Shown: positions 26,230 through 37,833, numbered from the stretch's first letter. The stretch: 64,000 bases of DNA from Clostridium sp. 12(A) (GCA_000526575.1 JAGI01000002.1:3386501-3450500), one strand, 5' to 3'. The notes: generated by a model not told the origin, from the letters alone. Program-made: numbers and translations.

Positions 26230-27618
26230 ATGGAACAAAAAGTAACGACACACGAAGGGAATCCCCTTGGCTATCAGCCGGTTGGAAAGCTTCTCTCCCA
26301 GTTTGCCATGCCGGCGATTATTTCCATGCTGGTAAACTCAATCTATAACATCGTTGACCAGATCTTTATTGGACAAGGAATCGGATATCTGGGAAATGCC
26401 GCAACAACCATTGCATTTCCCGTTGTAACGATTGTACTTGCCCTGTCCACCCTTCTTGGTGCAGGAGGAAGTGCCTATGCAGCCATTAAGCTGGGGGAGA
26501 AAAAAGAGGAACAAGCAGAAAAAACTCTGGGAACCGTGACTGTTTTAACGATTCTTTCAAGCATTGTTTTAATGATTGCATGCTTTCTGTTTTTAGATCC
26601 CATGCTAAGGCTCTTTGGAGCAACGGATAATACTATGGTATATGCAAGACAGTATACGGCTGTTATGCTAATCGGTACTCCCTTTAATATGATAAGTGTG
26701 GTGCTGAGCAACATGGCAAGAACCGATGGAAGTCCTACTCTGTCCATGTACGCCATTTTAGTGGGTGCGGTTATTAACACAATCCTAAATCCAATCTATA
26801 TCTTTATTTTTCACTGGGGAGTAAGCGGTTCTGCCTTTGCGACCATTACTTCTCAGTTCATCTCGGCGGCATTCTTAACCTCTTACTTTGTAACCAGGGG
26901 TAAGCATATGAGATTCCGCAAATGCTATATGAAAATCGATCCTCAGATTTTTCGGTCAGCTTTCTCTCTTGGAATGTCAAGCGGTATCACACAGATTGCT
27001 TCTACGATTTTACAGATTGTGTTAAATAATTCTCTGGTCTTTTACGGAAATCATTCTGAGGTTGGAGGAGATGTAGCCTTAAGTGCTATGGGTATTGTCA
27101 GTAAGATCAGTATGACCTTGGTTTCCATCTGTATTGGAATTGGTATTGGTTCTCAGCCGATTTTAGGATTTAATAAGGGAGCCGGGCAGCCAAAGAGGGT
27201 AAAGAGAACCTTCCTGTTAGCAGCAGCGGCCTCAACCTCGGTTTCTTTTGTGGGCTGGCTTGCCTGTCAGATATTCCCAGGTCCTATTTTGAGTATTTTT
27301 GGCACACAGGATGCGGAATTTTCTTATTTTGCAATTCGATGCTTAAAGGTATTTATGTTAGGAATTTTTACTGCCGGTTTCCAGGTGGTGGTGACCAGCT
27401 ATTTCCAGTCCACCGGACAGCCGCTAAAGGCTTCCATACTGTCCATGCTGCGTCAGCTTTTGCTGCTGATTCCTCTCGTACTCATTCTGCCGCTACATTT
27501 TGGGCTTGATGGAATTTTGTATGCGGGCCCGCTTGCAGATATTTTATCTGCGATCATAGTCAGCCAGTTTGTAATACGGGAGATGAAGAAGCTGGACAAA
27601 GTCTGCAAGGAGGCTTAA
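26230..27618 (+). CDS. MATE family efflux transporter
   Basis: A 462-residue membrane protein with twelve predicted helices in two homologous halves. It opens with GNPLGYQPVGKLLSQFAMPA and has the MATE-typical VDQIFIGQGIGYLGNAA in helix 2 and the matching GIGIGSQPILGFNKGAG in the second half. MATE proteins export drugs, dyes or metabolites using a Na+ or H+ gradient. The ribosome site is AAAGGAA. The gene is preceded by the repeat copy A and followed closely by a hydrolase gene. Confidence 0.92.
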   Translation: MEQKVTTHEGNPLGYQPVGKLLSQFAMPAIISMLVNSIYNIVDQIFIGQGIGYLGNAATTIAFPVVTIVLALSTLLGAGGSAYAAIKLGEKKEEQAEKTLGTVTVLTILSSIVLMIACFLFLDPMLRLFGATDNTMVYARQYTAVMLIGTPFNMISVVLSNMARTDGSPTLSMYAILVGAVINTILNPIYIFIFHWGVSGSAFATITSQFISAAFLTSYFVTRGKHMRFRKCYMKIDPQIFRSAFSLGMSSGITQIASTILQIVLNNSLVFYGNHSEVGGDVALSAMGIVSKISMTLVSICIGIGIGSQPILGFNKGAGQPKRVKRTFLLAAAASTSVSFVGWLACQIFPGPILSIFGTQDAEFSYFAIRCLKVFMLGIFTAGFQVVVTSYFQSTGQPLKASILSMLRQLLLLIPLVLILPLHFGLDGILYAGPLADILSAIIVSQFVIREMKKLDKVCKEA

Positions 27619-27648
27619 TTCTGCCAGTAGGGAAAGGGGAGATTTATC

Positions 27649-28536
27649 ATGAGTTTAAAAGCAGAGAAAGCAAAGCTTTTTGCGAAATGGGGAAAAGCAA
27701 ATCGGAAAATGGCACTGGAGCTGGAGCAGCCAGCGCGTGGAAGCTTTGAACTGGATCCTTTAAAGTTTACAAAACGGGTTCGGGTCAAGACCTTTGATGT
27801 CAACGGCTTTTATGGAGTCACCATTAACGGAAGCTACCCTAAGAATGCCCATATTCTTATGCTTCCGGGAGGGGCCTATACCTTAGAACCCACGGAACGA
27901 ACCAGGGAAATCGGGGAATACCTTGCCGTATATGAAGGCTTTAAGGTATCCATTTTCCAGTATCCCCTTTCCCCGGAATATTCGGCACTGAACGCTCATG
28001 AGTGCCTGATGGAAGCATATTCCAGTTTAAGAAAGGAATATCCGGAGGACGATTTTTTCCTTTTTGGAGATTTTTCCGGAGGTGGACTGGCCTTATCCTT
28101 TTTGCAGGTGCTGAGAGATAAGGGAGAGCTTCCGATGCCGGTTAAGACGGCAGTGGTATCTCCATGGCTTGATATCGCGCTGGAAAATCCCAAGATCAAG
28201 CTATTTCAGAAAACAGATGTTATCTTACCTTTAGAAGCGTTAAGAGAGGCTGGCAGGAAATACTGTGGACCGCTGGAAAATGATCATCCTATGGTTTCTC
28301 CCTTATACGGAGACTGGAATGGTCTGGGTCCTATCCTAATATTCTCGGGAACAGAGGAGATATTGACACCGGATTGTGAGCTTTTGGCAGAAAAGGCCGG
28401 CAAATTAGAAGGAACAGAAATCATCTATAAAAAAGGTGCCGGCATGTTCCACGACTGGATTAAAGTTCCAAGCAAGGAGACAGACGGAACGTTTAAACTG
28501 ATTTGTTCTTTTTTTAGGGATGAGGACTGGGAATAA
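27649..28536 (+). CDS. alpha/beta hydrolase (hormone-sensitive lipase-like)
   Basis: A 295-residue cytosolic hydrolase. It has the oxyanion segment LPGGAY (normally HGGG in this family; here PGGA), the nucleophile elbow GDFSGGG (Ser near residue 142), an Asp in the DCELL region and the His in FHDWIK. It starts 30 bp after the MATE gene and may be co-transcribed, suggesting modification of an exported compound; that is speculative. Confidence 0.82.
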   Translation: MSLKAEKAKLFAKWGKANRKMALELEQPARGSFELDPLKFTKRVRVKTFDVNGFYGVTINGSYPKNAHILMLPGGAYTLEPTERTREIGEYLAVYEGFKVSIFQYPLSPEYSALNAHECLMEAYSSLRKEYPEDDFFLFGDFSGGGLALSFLQVLRDKGELPMPVKTAVVSPWLDIALENPKIKLFQKTDVILPLEALREAGRKYCGPLENDHPMVSPLYGDWNGLGPILIFSGTEEILTPDCELLAEKAGKLEGTEIIYKKGAGMFHDWIKVPSKETDGTFKLICSFFRDEDWE

Positions 28537-28560
28537 AAAGTGAAGACATGATTAAATCAT

Positions 28561-28610
28561 GAAACACCCCTTGTGGGACAGGCTGGATCCTGTCTCACAA
28601 AGGGGTGTTT
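28561..28610 (+). terminator. strong bidirectional terminator
   Basis: GAAACACCCCTT... pairs with ...AAGGGGTGTTT, and an inner GGGACAGG/CCTGTCT stem continues it. T runs follow on the plus strand and flanking A/T lies on the other side. It separates the hydrolase from the convergent carbohydrate operon. Confidence 0.88.
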
Positions 28611-28627
28611 TTTGTCATGATTATAAC

Positions 28628-28664
28628 GACGCCTTAGCGCCAGATTCTGGCAAGCCAGACTTTT
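28628..28664 (+). repeat. dispersed hairpin repeat, copy C (3' part only)
   Basis: This stretch aligns without gaps to the 3' part of copy B at 62053-62089, with about 30 of 37 bases identical. The terminal hairpin reads TCTGGC-AA-GCCAGA where copy B has TCTGAC-AA-GTCAGA, so a G-C pair replaces an A-T pair and pairing is kept. The 5' part of the repeat is replaced by the terminator at 28561. It overlaps the last two bases of the convergent glycosidase gene. Confidence 0.6.
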
Positions 28665-29943
28665 ATTTTTGTGGTGTCAAAAAGAGAAGAACATCATCCT
28701 GGAAACTGTGCATGGAGACTTTTGTGCTGTTTTCTTTTTCTTCAATCCCTACCCTGGCGATGCGCCGATCGGATAAATTAATGGCTTTCGCCTGGTATCC
28801 ATGAAGTTCTTTCTTTATTAGAAGCTCCGTGGGATAGGGCATATAGATTAAATACTGTCCCTGGGCTGTCATGGCCATGCGGATATCAGAGGATTTCTCC
28901 TCCAAAAGGTCTGACGCCGGAATCAGCTCATCAACAATGGTTCTCTCCATAAAATCAGCCAGATATCCGTAATCCCAGGCACCGGGAAAGAGTAAGGCTT
29001 CCTGCATGGAAAAGGATTTGTCAAACCCCTCCCCCATAACAGGATTGGGCTGTTTGCCGCTTTTTTTCCAGTTCCACACCCCATGGGCTCCGTAGGTGAT
29101 TCCGGCACAGGCCCCGGATAAAAGGCTGCTAAAGGCAGCCTTTCGGATATCAAAGGGCTGGAATCTGCCGTACATATTTCGGCTGTAGCCCATCTGCTCG
29201 TAACAGGGCTCTGCATTGATCACAGGTTTTTTCGGGTAATCCCGGTAGAACTTTTCTGCCAGAACGTATGCCATTTGCTGGCCGTCTGCATTGTGCCCTG
29301 ACTGGTACATATAAAAGCTGATCCGATCTAAAAAGGATTCCGGTATATAATCATATCCACGTTTGATATGCATTGCTTTTAAGGAATCCGGTGACATCTG
29401 ACAAGCCACAGACAGGGCTGCTTCGTAATAATCCACAGACTCCGGGGTATCAAAATCGGTGTCACCGCTTACCATGTAAATTGGTTCAAATTCCTCAAAT
29501 GCTTCCACGACTTTTTTGGTATAAGGCTCTACAAGCTCTCTTGGCATGATGTAATCGCTCTTCATCCTGCTTCCCCAGGTGCCGGGAACAAAATTCAGCC
29601 ATAAGACTACAAGGGCCAGCTGAAAGCCTTTTTCCCTTGCCATTTTGCACATGGTCCTTGCTCGTTCAAAATAGGCGTCATTCCATTTGGTATAATCAAA
29701 TATAATACCGTCTTGTGTTTCAAATGGGTACACCCCGACATCGGACATGCAGCGGTCCCATTGTGGCAGAATATTGATCTGCAGTACGGTAAAGCCCTGT
29801 GCCCAGCGTTTCTCCAGATAAAATTCCCACTCATCCATTGTGGCAGAAGTAAAGGCACTCCAAACGGTGTCTGCAAGATAAAAGAATCTTTGCCCGTCCA
29901 GTTTAAAAGTCCTGCCATCCTCATTTATCTTTAGCCTGCTCAT
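28663..29943 (-). CDS. apiosidase-like glycoside hydrolase (DUF4038, GH140-like)
   Basis: The start is the ATG at 29943, with GGAGG 5 nt upstream. The protein has 426 residues, mostly a (beta/alpha)8 barrel of the DUF4038/apiosidase-like family, followed by a small beta domain. The family N-terminus KLDGQRFFYLADTVWSAF is clear. Candidate catalytic residues are D161 in MVSGDTDF and E245 in VINAEPCYE, matching the Asp/Glu pair of GH140. GH140 enzymes release apiose from rhamnogalacturonan II. There is no signal peptide, so a small imported substrate is expected. It is the last gene of a seven-gene sugar operon. Family likely, exact substrate inferred. Confidence 0.8.
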   Translation of the reverse strand: MSRLKINEDGRTFKLDGQRFFYLADTVWSAFTSATMDEWEFYLEKRWAQGFTVLQINILPQWDRCMSDVGVYPFETQDGIIFDYTKWNDAYFERARTMCKMAREKGFQLALVVLWLNFVPGTWGSRMKSDYIMPRELVEPYTKKVVEAFEEFEPIYMVSGDTDFDTPESVDYYEAALSVACQMSPDSLKAMHIKRGYDYIPESFLDRISFYMYQSGHNADGQQMAYVLAEKFYRDYPKKPVINAEPCYEQMGYSRNMYGRFQPFDIRKAAFSSLLSGACAGITYGAHGVWNWKKSGKQPNPVMGEGFDKSFSMQEALLFPGAWDYGYLADFMERTIVDELIPASDLLEEKSSDIRMAMTAQGQYLIYMPYPTELLIKKELHGYQAKAINLSDRRIARVGIEEKENSTKVSMHSFQDDVLLFLTPQK

Positions 29944-29959
29944 TGGCGCCTCCATTTCT

Positions 29960-31882
<1,923 letters not shown>

Positions 31883-31986
31883 TTATACTAGCATCACCAA
31901 AATGGAGGTTCAATCCCCACCGGATTTTTCTCTATCTGTGTTAAAATATTACATGAAAACAATATTAAAATTAATTTTTTTGTGCA

Positions 31987-32029
31987 CATCACCCATGGAT
32001 TTAAATTTTCTTTAAATCCATGGGCGATG
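31987..32029. terminator. 19-bp hairpin between LacI and PTS genes
   Basis: CATCACCCATGGATTTAAA (31987-32005) pairs with TTTAAATCCATGGGCGATG (32011-32029), one mismatch, loop TTTTC. It lies directly after the LacI stop. On the minus strand the tail is CACAAAAAAA rather than a T run, so it may be a weak terminator, a processing or stability hairpin, or a regulator site ahead of the PTS gene. Confidence 0.55.
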
Positions 32030-32030
32030 G

Positions 32031-33077
32031 TTAATGGTAAATATATTTCTTTTTATCAAATACACTGTCTCCTTCTATCAGCCGGGTTCTGTAATAGACC
32101 CTGACGATTTCATCTTCCTTATCTGTCAGTCGGCGGATCAGATGCTTCATGCCGGCCAGGTGCCTGTTTGTATGGGTTCCTTTGATAAGAGTCAGATTAA
32201 GGCCGGGAATGCTCTGTATAGGAAGGGCGTCAAAACCAATCAGGGAGATTTCTCTGGGTATTTTCATATTCCGCTCCAGGAGAGCCTTTGTGGTACCCAG
32301 GGTAATAACAGAGCTTTCCAGTACAAAGGCAGTCGTTTTTAAAATCCCCCGGTCTAGGTACTGATTCATGGCATCATAAACGTCATCAACCGTATCTCCC
32401 AGGCGGAGAATCCGGTTGGTGCCATCTCCGCACTGGCGTACTTCCATTTCTTCGATAAAAGCCTTTCTTCGCTCTGAAAAGTTAAATATATCAATGGACT
32501 GTGCCAGATAAACAATATGGCTGTGCCCTTTGTCCACCAGATAATCCACTCCCCGCCTTATGCCTTCTCTGTTATCCACCAGGTAGCTGTCAGCCTCCAG
32601 CTCATAGAACAGATTGTCTCCAATTACGATAGGAATGTTTAATCTTAAAAAGGGATAAACATCACTCCCCATCATTTCCGCAGCCATGAAATAGATTCCT
32701 TTGATGTTCCTTTCCCTGATTTTCGTTAACATTTCTTCCAGATTCCCGGTTTTTTCATAAAATACTTCGTATGAAAAACAGTATCCGCTAAGGGCGCAGA
32801 GAGATTCCATATCTTCAAACAAGCGGGAGACGGGCTGGTTTGCAATTTGTTTCAGTATGAGTCCATGCTTAATGTAAGTTAAAAATAATATGGTCCCCTT
32901 GTTATCAGCTTTCATAAGCCTGCTCTTTCTTTGCTCTGCCCGTTCCATTTCTTCTATATAATTAAAAACCCGCTTTCTGGTCTCTTCATTCACTCCGGGC
33001 TTATGATTTAAAACTAGGGATACGGTTGCTGGCGACAGCTTAAGTGCTGACGCAATATCCTTGGATTTGATTCGCAT
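32031..33077 (-). CDS. LacI family transcriptional regulator (operon-internal)
   Basis: The start is the ATG at 33077, which puts the helix-turn-helix at the extreme N-terminus (IKSKDIASALKLSPATVSLV); a GTG at 33089 is a less likely alternative. The 348-residue protein has the LacI hinge and a periplasmic-binding-protein-like effector domain (YLVDNREGIRRGVDYLVDKGHSHIVYLAQ). It sits inside the sugar operon between the PTS and kinase genes, 209 bp from the PTS gene, and probably represses the PTS/glycosidase part. Confidence 0.9.
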   Translation of the reverse strand: MRIKSKDIASALKLSPATVSLVLNHKPGVNEETRKRVFNYIEEMERAEQRKSRLMKADNKGTILFLTYIKHGLILKQIANQPVSRLFEDMESLCALSGYCFSYEVFYEKTGNLEEMLTKIRERNIKGIYFMAAEMMGSDVYPFLRLNIPIVIGDNLFYELEADSYLVDNREGIRRGVDYLVDKGHSHIVYLAQSIDIFNFSERRKAFIEEMEVRQCGDGTNRILRLGDTVDDVYDAMNQYLDRGILKTTAFVLESSVITLGTTKALLERNMKIPREISLIGFDALPIQSIPGLNLTLIKGTHTNRHLAGMKHLIRRLTDKEDEIVRVYYRTRLIEGDSVFDKKKYIYH

Positions 33078-33127
33078 GATGTTTATCACCTCACTTTATT
33101 ATTTACCAGATATTCTTTAGAAATTTA

Positions 33128-34570
33128 TTAAATCTTAGAAAGAGCCTCATTCCATTGGTTCACACGCCTGATTCTTGTCTGGGAATCCATAGCTGGGGTA
33201 TAGATATCATACTCTATTTGCCCAAATATTTCTTCTTCTTTTGAAATTCCGGCTGCCATGCCTGCCAGATAGGCAACACCGATGGCAGAAAGCTCCTCCT
33301 GTCTGGAGGCCCGAAGTGTCTGTCTTGCAATATCACTTTGAAACTGCATCAATCGGCTGTTTTTTGCAGGTCCTCCGTCTACACACAATTCCTTTAAGCT
33401 GCAAGCACTGTCCCGTTCCATAGCATTTAGAACATCCATGACCTGGAAGGCGATGCTGTCTAGGGCGGCTTTTGCAATTTCTGCCCTTCCAGTCGTCCGG
33501 CTCATTCCCCATAGAACTGCCTTCGCATCCTCCTTCCAGTAAGGCGCGGAAAGACCGGTAAAGGCCGGAACAAGAACGGTGCTATCCTCAGGATTAGAAA
33601 TGGCGGCCAGCTCCTCCGCCTCTTTGGCGGAGGAAATCAGCTTTAAGTCATTTTGAAGCCAGGATATTACTGCCCCGGCATAATGGATATTTCCCTCCAG
33701 TACAAACTCCACCTTTCCGTCAATTCCCCAGGCAAGAGAAGTGGCAAGTCCTGCATGGCTGGCGGCAAAGGTACTTCCTATGTTCATCATAATGGAAGAG
33801 CCAGTTCCATAGGTGGCCTTTGCCATGCCCTTACAATGGCATTTCTGGCCGAAGAGCGCACTGTGGGAATCTCCCATGACCCCATGAATGGGTATTTTTT
33901 TATTTAGGAATCCCCCAAAGTCTGTATAACCAAAGCAGGCATTGCTGTCCATCACTTCGGGAAGAGATGTCATCGGAATGCCAAAAAGTTGGCACAGCTC
34001 CTGGTCCCAGCAAAGTGTATGGAGGTTAAAGAGCTGAGTGCGGGAAGCGTTGGAATAATCGGTATAAAAACTTAACCCATCTGTCAGCTTATAGATAAGC
34101 CAGCTATCCATGGTCCCAAGGCAAAAGGGTTCCTTGGGCCTTAGGTGGGTAAGGAGCCAGGCCATCTTTGAAGCCGGATAATAGGGGGATAGAGAAAGTC
34201 CGGTCTTTTCCCGGACCATTTCCTTTTCCTCCTGAAATCGCTCTGTGATTTCTTTTGCCCTGGCGCACTGCCACACCACGGCATGTGCCAGAGGATTGCC
34301 CAATTTATCCCATAAAGCAGTGGTCTCCCTCTGATTACTGATACCAACAGCCGCAATGCTTGCAGCATCTATTCCAGTTTTATCCACTACATCCCGGACG
34401 GATTGGAGGGTGTTTTCATAGATTTCAGTCAGGTCATGGGATACCCAGCCATGTTCCGTTATGATCTGCTGATGCTTTAAGTCAGCTCTGCCTACAAAAC
34501 GTCCTTTTTCATCAAACAGGACAGCCTTTGTTGCCTGGGTACTCTGGTCAATTGCAATTATATATTTCAT
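33128..34570 (-). CDS. FGGY family carbohydrate kinase
   Basis: A 480-residue sugar kinase of the FGGY family. The N-terminal phosphate motif is IAIDQSTQATKAVLFD. Other motifs are GISNQRETT near residue 78, the GDSHSALFGQ region near 230, and the ATP-domain segment GTGSSIMMNIG. Length and motifs resemble glycerol kinase and its sugar-kinase cousins. Given the isomerase and transketolase next door, a ketose such as a ketopentose or apulose is a likely substrate. Specificity is inferred from context. Confidence 0.88.
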   Translation of the reverse strand: MKYIIAIDQSTQATKAVLFDEKGRFVGRADLKHQQIITEHGWVSHDLTEIYENTLQSVRDVVDKTGIDAASIAAVGISNQRETTALWDKLGNPLAHAVVWQCARAKEITERFQEEKEMVREKTGLSLSPYYPASKMAWLLTHLRPKEPFCLGTMDSWLIYKLTDGLSFYTDYSNASRTQLFNLHTLCWDQELCQLFGIPMTSLPEVMDSNACFGYTDFGGFLNKKIPIHGVMGDSHSALFGQKCHCKGMAKATYGTGSSIMMNIGSTFAASHAGLATSLAWGIDGKVEFVLEGNIHYAGAVISWLQNDLKLISSAKEAEELAAISNPEDSTVLVPAFTGLSAPYWKEDAKAVLWGMSRTTGRAEIAKAALDSIAFQVMDVLNAMERDSACSLKELCVDGGPAKNSRLMQFQSDIARQTLRASRQEELSAIGVAYLAGMAAGISKEEEIFGQIEYDIYTPAMDSQTRIRRVNQWNEALSKI

Positions 34571-34572
34571 TG

Positions 34573-35508
34573 CTATCCCTCGCTTCTTGCCTTTTTCACA
34601 GCAGCCACCATACCTAGGTCATCCAGGCCGTAATAATGGACTATCTCATGATTGGTACCGGAAATCAGGTGACCGTCTGGAAGAGCTAAGTTCACCACCA
34701 TTTTTTTTGTTTCCCTAGAAACGATTTGAGCCACCATGCTTCCAAGTCCCCCATATGGGGAGTGCTCCTCTGCGGTGATAATGACATCTGCCTGACTGGC
34801 CGCCCTTTTGACAGCTTCTTCATCTATGGGCTTTAAGCAGTACATATCTATGAGCCCTACATCATATCCCTGCCTTTCCAGCTCTTTCTGTGCCTTTACA
34901 CCGTATGGAACCAGCTCGCCGCAGGTAATGATAACGGCATCCTTCCCTTCTGCCAGAACATGGGCGCGGTTTAAAGTAAAATCCATATCATCCCCGTAAA
35001 TGTCTTCGGTAGCAGAGCGGCTGACTCTTACGTATGCAGGTTTTTCATCCTTTAACAGTTCCCGGATTAAACGGGCAGTCTGAAACCGGTCGCTTGGGAC
35101 ATAGACCCGCATATCAGGAAGGCAGGCCATGGCCCCAATATCCTGGAGGGAGTGGTGTGTCATTCCAAGAGCGCCGTAGCTTATGCCGCCGCTGATGCCA
35201 ATCAGGGTCACATTGGTACCGGAATAGGCAACGTCTACTTTTACCTGCTCATAGCTTCTTGTGGAAAGAAAGCTGGCGGGAGAGGCTGCAAAGACTTTTT
35301 TTCCGCAGGAAGCCAGACCAGCGGATACAGAAACAAGATTCTGCTCTGCAATACCAAGCTCAATAAACTGCCGGGGAAATGCCTGGGCAAATGGGGCAAG
35401 AGAGGCAGAGCCTCTGGAATCCGAGCATGCCACAACAATCGTTCGGTCATTTTCCGCAGCTTCCATAAGAGTTTCACAAATTGCCTGGCGGTTTGTTATG
35501 TGGTTCAT
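34573..35508 (-). CDS. transketolase-like C-terminal subunit
   Basis: The start is the ATG at 35508, with AGGAGGTG upstream and an ATGA overlap with the N-terminal subunit; a frame beginning at 35577 is not the start. The 311-residue protein holds the Pyr and C-terminal domains: ELGIAEQNLVSVSAGLASCG supplies the catalytic Glu for thiamine diphosphate, and GISYGALGMTHHSLQDIGAM follows. It works with the upstream subunit to transfer a two-carbon unit. Split transketolases of this kind are found in sugar operons, including the apulose-4-phosphate transketolases AptA/AptB. Confidence 0.9.
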   Translation of the reverse strand: MNHITNRQAICETLMEAAENDRTIVVACSDSRGSASLAPFAQAFPRQFIELGIAEQNLVSVSAGLASCGKKVFAASPASFLSTRSYEQVKVDVAYSGTNVTLIGISGGISYGALGMTHHSLQDIGAMACLPDMRVYVPSDRFQTARLIRELLKDEKPAYVRVSRSATEDIYGDDMDFTLNRAHVLAEGKDAVIITCGELVPYGVKAQKELERQGYDVGLIDMYCLKPIDEEAVKRAASQADVIITAEEHSPYGGLGSMVAQIVSRETKKMVVNLALPDGHLISGTNHEIVHYYGLDDLGMVAAVKKARSEG

Positions 35509-36323
35509 GAAAGCACCTCCTCTAATTCTCTGACAGCCGTCTGATACTGTTCTTCGTTCATCACCCCGTGATGCCATCCCTTTTGATTCTCCATAAAGGA
35601 AACTCCTTTTCCTTTTACCGTGTGGGCAATTACAGCTGTGGGCTGTCCCTTACACAAAGCCGCCTGCTGGTAGGCAGAGAGAAGACTGTCACAGTCATTG
35701 CCATCTTTCACATCGATGACGTTCCAGCCAAAGGCCCGGAACTTCTCTCCAAGGTCGCTTGTGCACATAACTTCATTGGTAGTTCCACTGATCTGAAGTC
35801 CATTTAAGTCTACCGTGGCACATAGATTATCAAGCTTATAGTGGGAGGCGGACATCATGGCCTCATAATTGGAGCCTTCCGCCATTTCACCATCTCCAAG
35901 AACCACATAGGTGCGATAGGTCTTTTCATCCATTTTTGCGGCAAGAGCCATTCCCACGCCTAAGGAAAGTCCGTGACCCAAAGACCCAGAGTTTATCTCG
36001 ATTCCTGGCACGCTGGTATTTGGATGTCCGATGTAAGGGGAATTGAAAGCACAAAAAGAGTGAATGGCCTCTTCCTTGTCAAAAAATCCCAGGTCGCCAA
36101 GAACCATGTAAAGGGCATCCACACAATGACCCTTGCTTAGAAGAAACCGGTCTCTGTTCTCATCCTTCATGTTTTTAGGACTTATATTCATGACCTGATA
36201 ATAAAGCACGGTCAAAATGTCCACAACGCTTAAATCTCCTCCTACATGGCCTGCTTTGGAATTGTAGATTTCCTCAATAATATCCCGGCGCAGCTCATAG
36301 GCCTTTTTTTTCAGTCGTTCCAT
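35505..36323 (-). CDS. transketolase-like N-terminal subunit
   Basis: The start is the ATG at 36323 (GGAG 6 nt upstream); an in-frame TTG at 36335 is less likely. The 272-residue protein carries the thiamine diphosphate-binding domain with SKAGHVGGDLS, KGHCVDALY and the GDGEMAEGSNYEAMMSA motif followed by DLNGLQ. It overlaps the C-terminal subunit gene by four bases, so the two are coupled and form one enzyme. It is the second gene of the operon after the isomerase. Confidence 0.92.
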   Translation of the reverse strand: MERLKKKAYELRRDIIEEIYNSKAGHVGGDLSVVDILTVLYYQVMNISPKNMKDENRDRFLLSKGHCVDALYMVLGDLGFFDKEEAIHSFCAFNSPYIGHPNTSVPGIEINSGSLGHGLSLGVGMALAAKMDEKTYRTYVVLGDGEMAEGSNYEAMMSASHYKLDNLCATVDLNGLQISGTTNEVMCTSDLGEKFRAFGWNVIDVKDGNDCDSLLSAYQQAALCKGQPTAVIAHTVKGKGVSFMENQKGWHHGVMNEEQYQTAVRELEEVLS

Positions 36324-36341
36324 AATTTTCTCCAATTCAGT

Positions 36342-37742
36342 TTATTCTCCGCGAATATATGCTTTTATTTCTTCCTCGTTGTTGTCATACAGGTCCGGGG
36401 TAATGCCAAGATATTTGCAGGCTTCATAGAGGACCGGGACCACATCCTTATGGATGCCCACGCAGTGATGAATGTAAGGGCCTTCCACGATCTTAGCTTC
36501 CAGGCGCTTTAAATTCTTTACCTCCACCCACACATAGGTCCCCTTGGTGTAAGGACCTTCAATCCCTTTGGCGTTTCCAAGGAGTAGAGAGTACTCTCCA
36601 TTGTCTCCGTCAAACCGGCACAGAGTCATGTCTCCAAGCTTAGCCTGTGCTTCTACAGCGCCGGGGTGAGAAAATGCCAGAGGGTATCCTATGGTTGGCT
36701 TACAGGCTGCACAGGATAAGGGCCAGGGGCCGCAGTGCTGGAGAAGCTCTCCATTTTCATTGTCCGGATGGCGCACGGTCCAATCCGCAAAAAAGGTTCT
36801 GGCCTCATCCATTCCAGCCGCTTCGCACATAATAGCGGTAATTGCCCCGTGTATATCGGTTTCGCACACAACGGGAAGTCCTTCTTCATTTAACAGGCTG
36901 TTGGCGGCGCAGGGCATGATTCCGATTTCTGACTGAAGGGCATTCCAGCACTGAATTGCCACTGCATTACAGCCATAGCGTTTAGCCAGAGCTTTCATGG
37001 CTATTTTTAAGGCTGCCACCATCTCTAGTTCTTCCTCGTTAATAGCCACATTGAAATTTTCTCTGCAGTACGCCATGATTTCTTGAATCGTTTCCTTATC
37101 TTCCCGTACCCTCTTTATCTCTGCTGTCAGTTCAGGCATGGGAATAGGGGCCAGCTGTATCTGAAATCGCTCTAAAAGTTCACCTTCGTTACACATGGTG
37201 GACCAGAAATCAAAGGGTCTTGGTCCGATCTGCAAAATTCTTGTTTTCCGAAATGTTTTCACCACGTTACAGACAGCAAGAAAGTTACGGATTCCCCGTT
37301 CAAATTCTTCATCCTCCAGCCTGCAATTGCATAAATAGGTAAATGGAATCCGAAATCTTCTAAGTACCTTACCAGTAGCAAACAGTCCGCACTGACTGTC
37401 TCTAAGACGAATGCCATCTTCATCAGGACGTTCATCCCTTGGCCCCCAGAGAAGTACCGGTACATTAAGTTCTTTTGCGAGTCTGGCCACTTCATATTCC
37501 GTGCCGAAATTACCATGGGGTACAAATAAGCCATCCACCCCTTGTTCTTTAAATTTCTTTTCAATTCTGACCCGGTCTTCTTCCCGGTGAAGCAGTCCAT
37601 CTTCTGAAATATCCTTTATATCCACAAAGGATACTCCAAGTTCTTCCAACCGTGCTCTTGTTAAATCCGCATACTTCACTGCATCCGGAGCCGAAAAGAT
37701 ACTCCTTCTGGTAGGGGCGACCCCCAATACTACATTTGCCAT
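36342..37742 (-). CDS. L-fucose/L-arabinose isomerase family protein
   Basis: The start is the ATG at 37742 with AGGAGG upstream. The 466-residue protein belongs to the FucI/AraA-type fold family: the N-terminal domain has GLFVPHGNFGTEYEVARLAKE, and the second domain has metal-site candidates E in VVCETDIHGA and H in IHHCVGIHKD near the C-terminus. Such enzymes interconvert aldoses and ketoses with a divalent metal. It is the first gene of the operon and would feed the FGGY kinase and transketolase. The exact sugar is unknown; an apiose/apulose step is a hypothesis. Confidence 0.85.
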   Translation of the reverse strand: MANVVLGVAPTRRSIFSAPDAVKYADLTRARLEELGVSFVDIKDISEDGLLHREEDRVRIEKKFKEQGVDGLFVPHGNFGTEYEVARLAKELNVPVLLWGPRDERPDEDGIRLRDSQCGLFATGKVLRRFRIPFTYLCNCRLEDEEFERGIRNFLAVCNVVKTFRKTRILQIGPRPFDFWSTMCNEGELLERFQIQLAPIPMPELTAEIKRVREDKETIQEIMAYCRENFNVAINEEELEMVAALKIAMKALAKRYGCNAVAIQCWNALQSEIGIMPCAANSLLNEEGLPVVCETDIHGAITAIMCEAAGMDEARTFFADWTVRHPDNENGELLQHCGPWPLSCAACKPTIGYPLAFSHPGAVEAQAKLGDMTLCRFDGDNGEYSLLLGNAKGIEGPYTKGTYVWVEVKNLKRLEAKIVEGPYIHHCVGIHKDVVPVLYEACKYLGITPDLYDNNEEEIKAYIRGE

Positions 37743-37833
37743 TGCATGACCTCCTGCCACTCATTTGATACCCCTATTATTTGCTTATATCTACTTAATA
37801 TCAATCAATAATTAAGCAAACTTCAGTGATTAA

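Noticed and set aside
35152-35544. 130-codon plus-strand frame opposite the transketolase C-terminal subunit.
   Set aside because: It is antisense to a conserved enzyme gene and has no ribosome site or domain.
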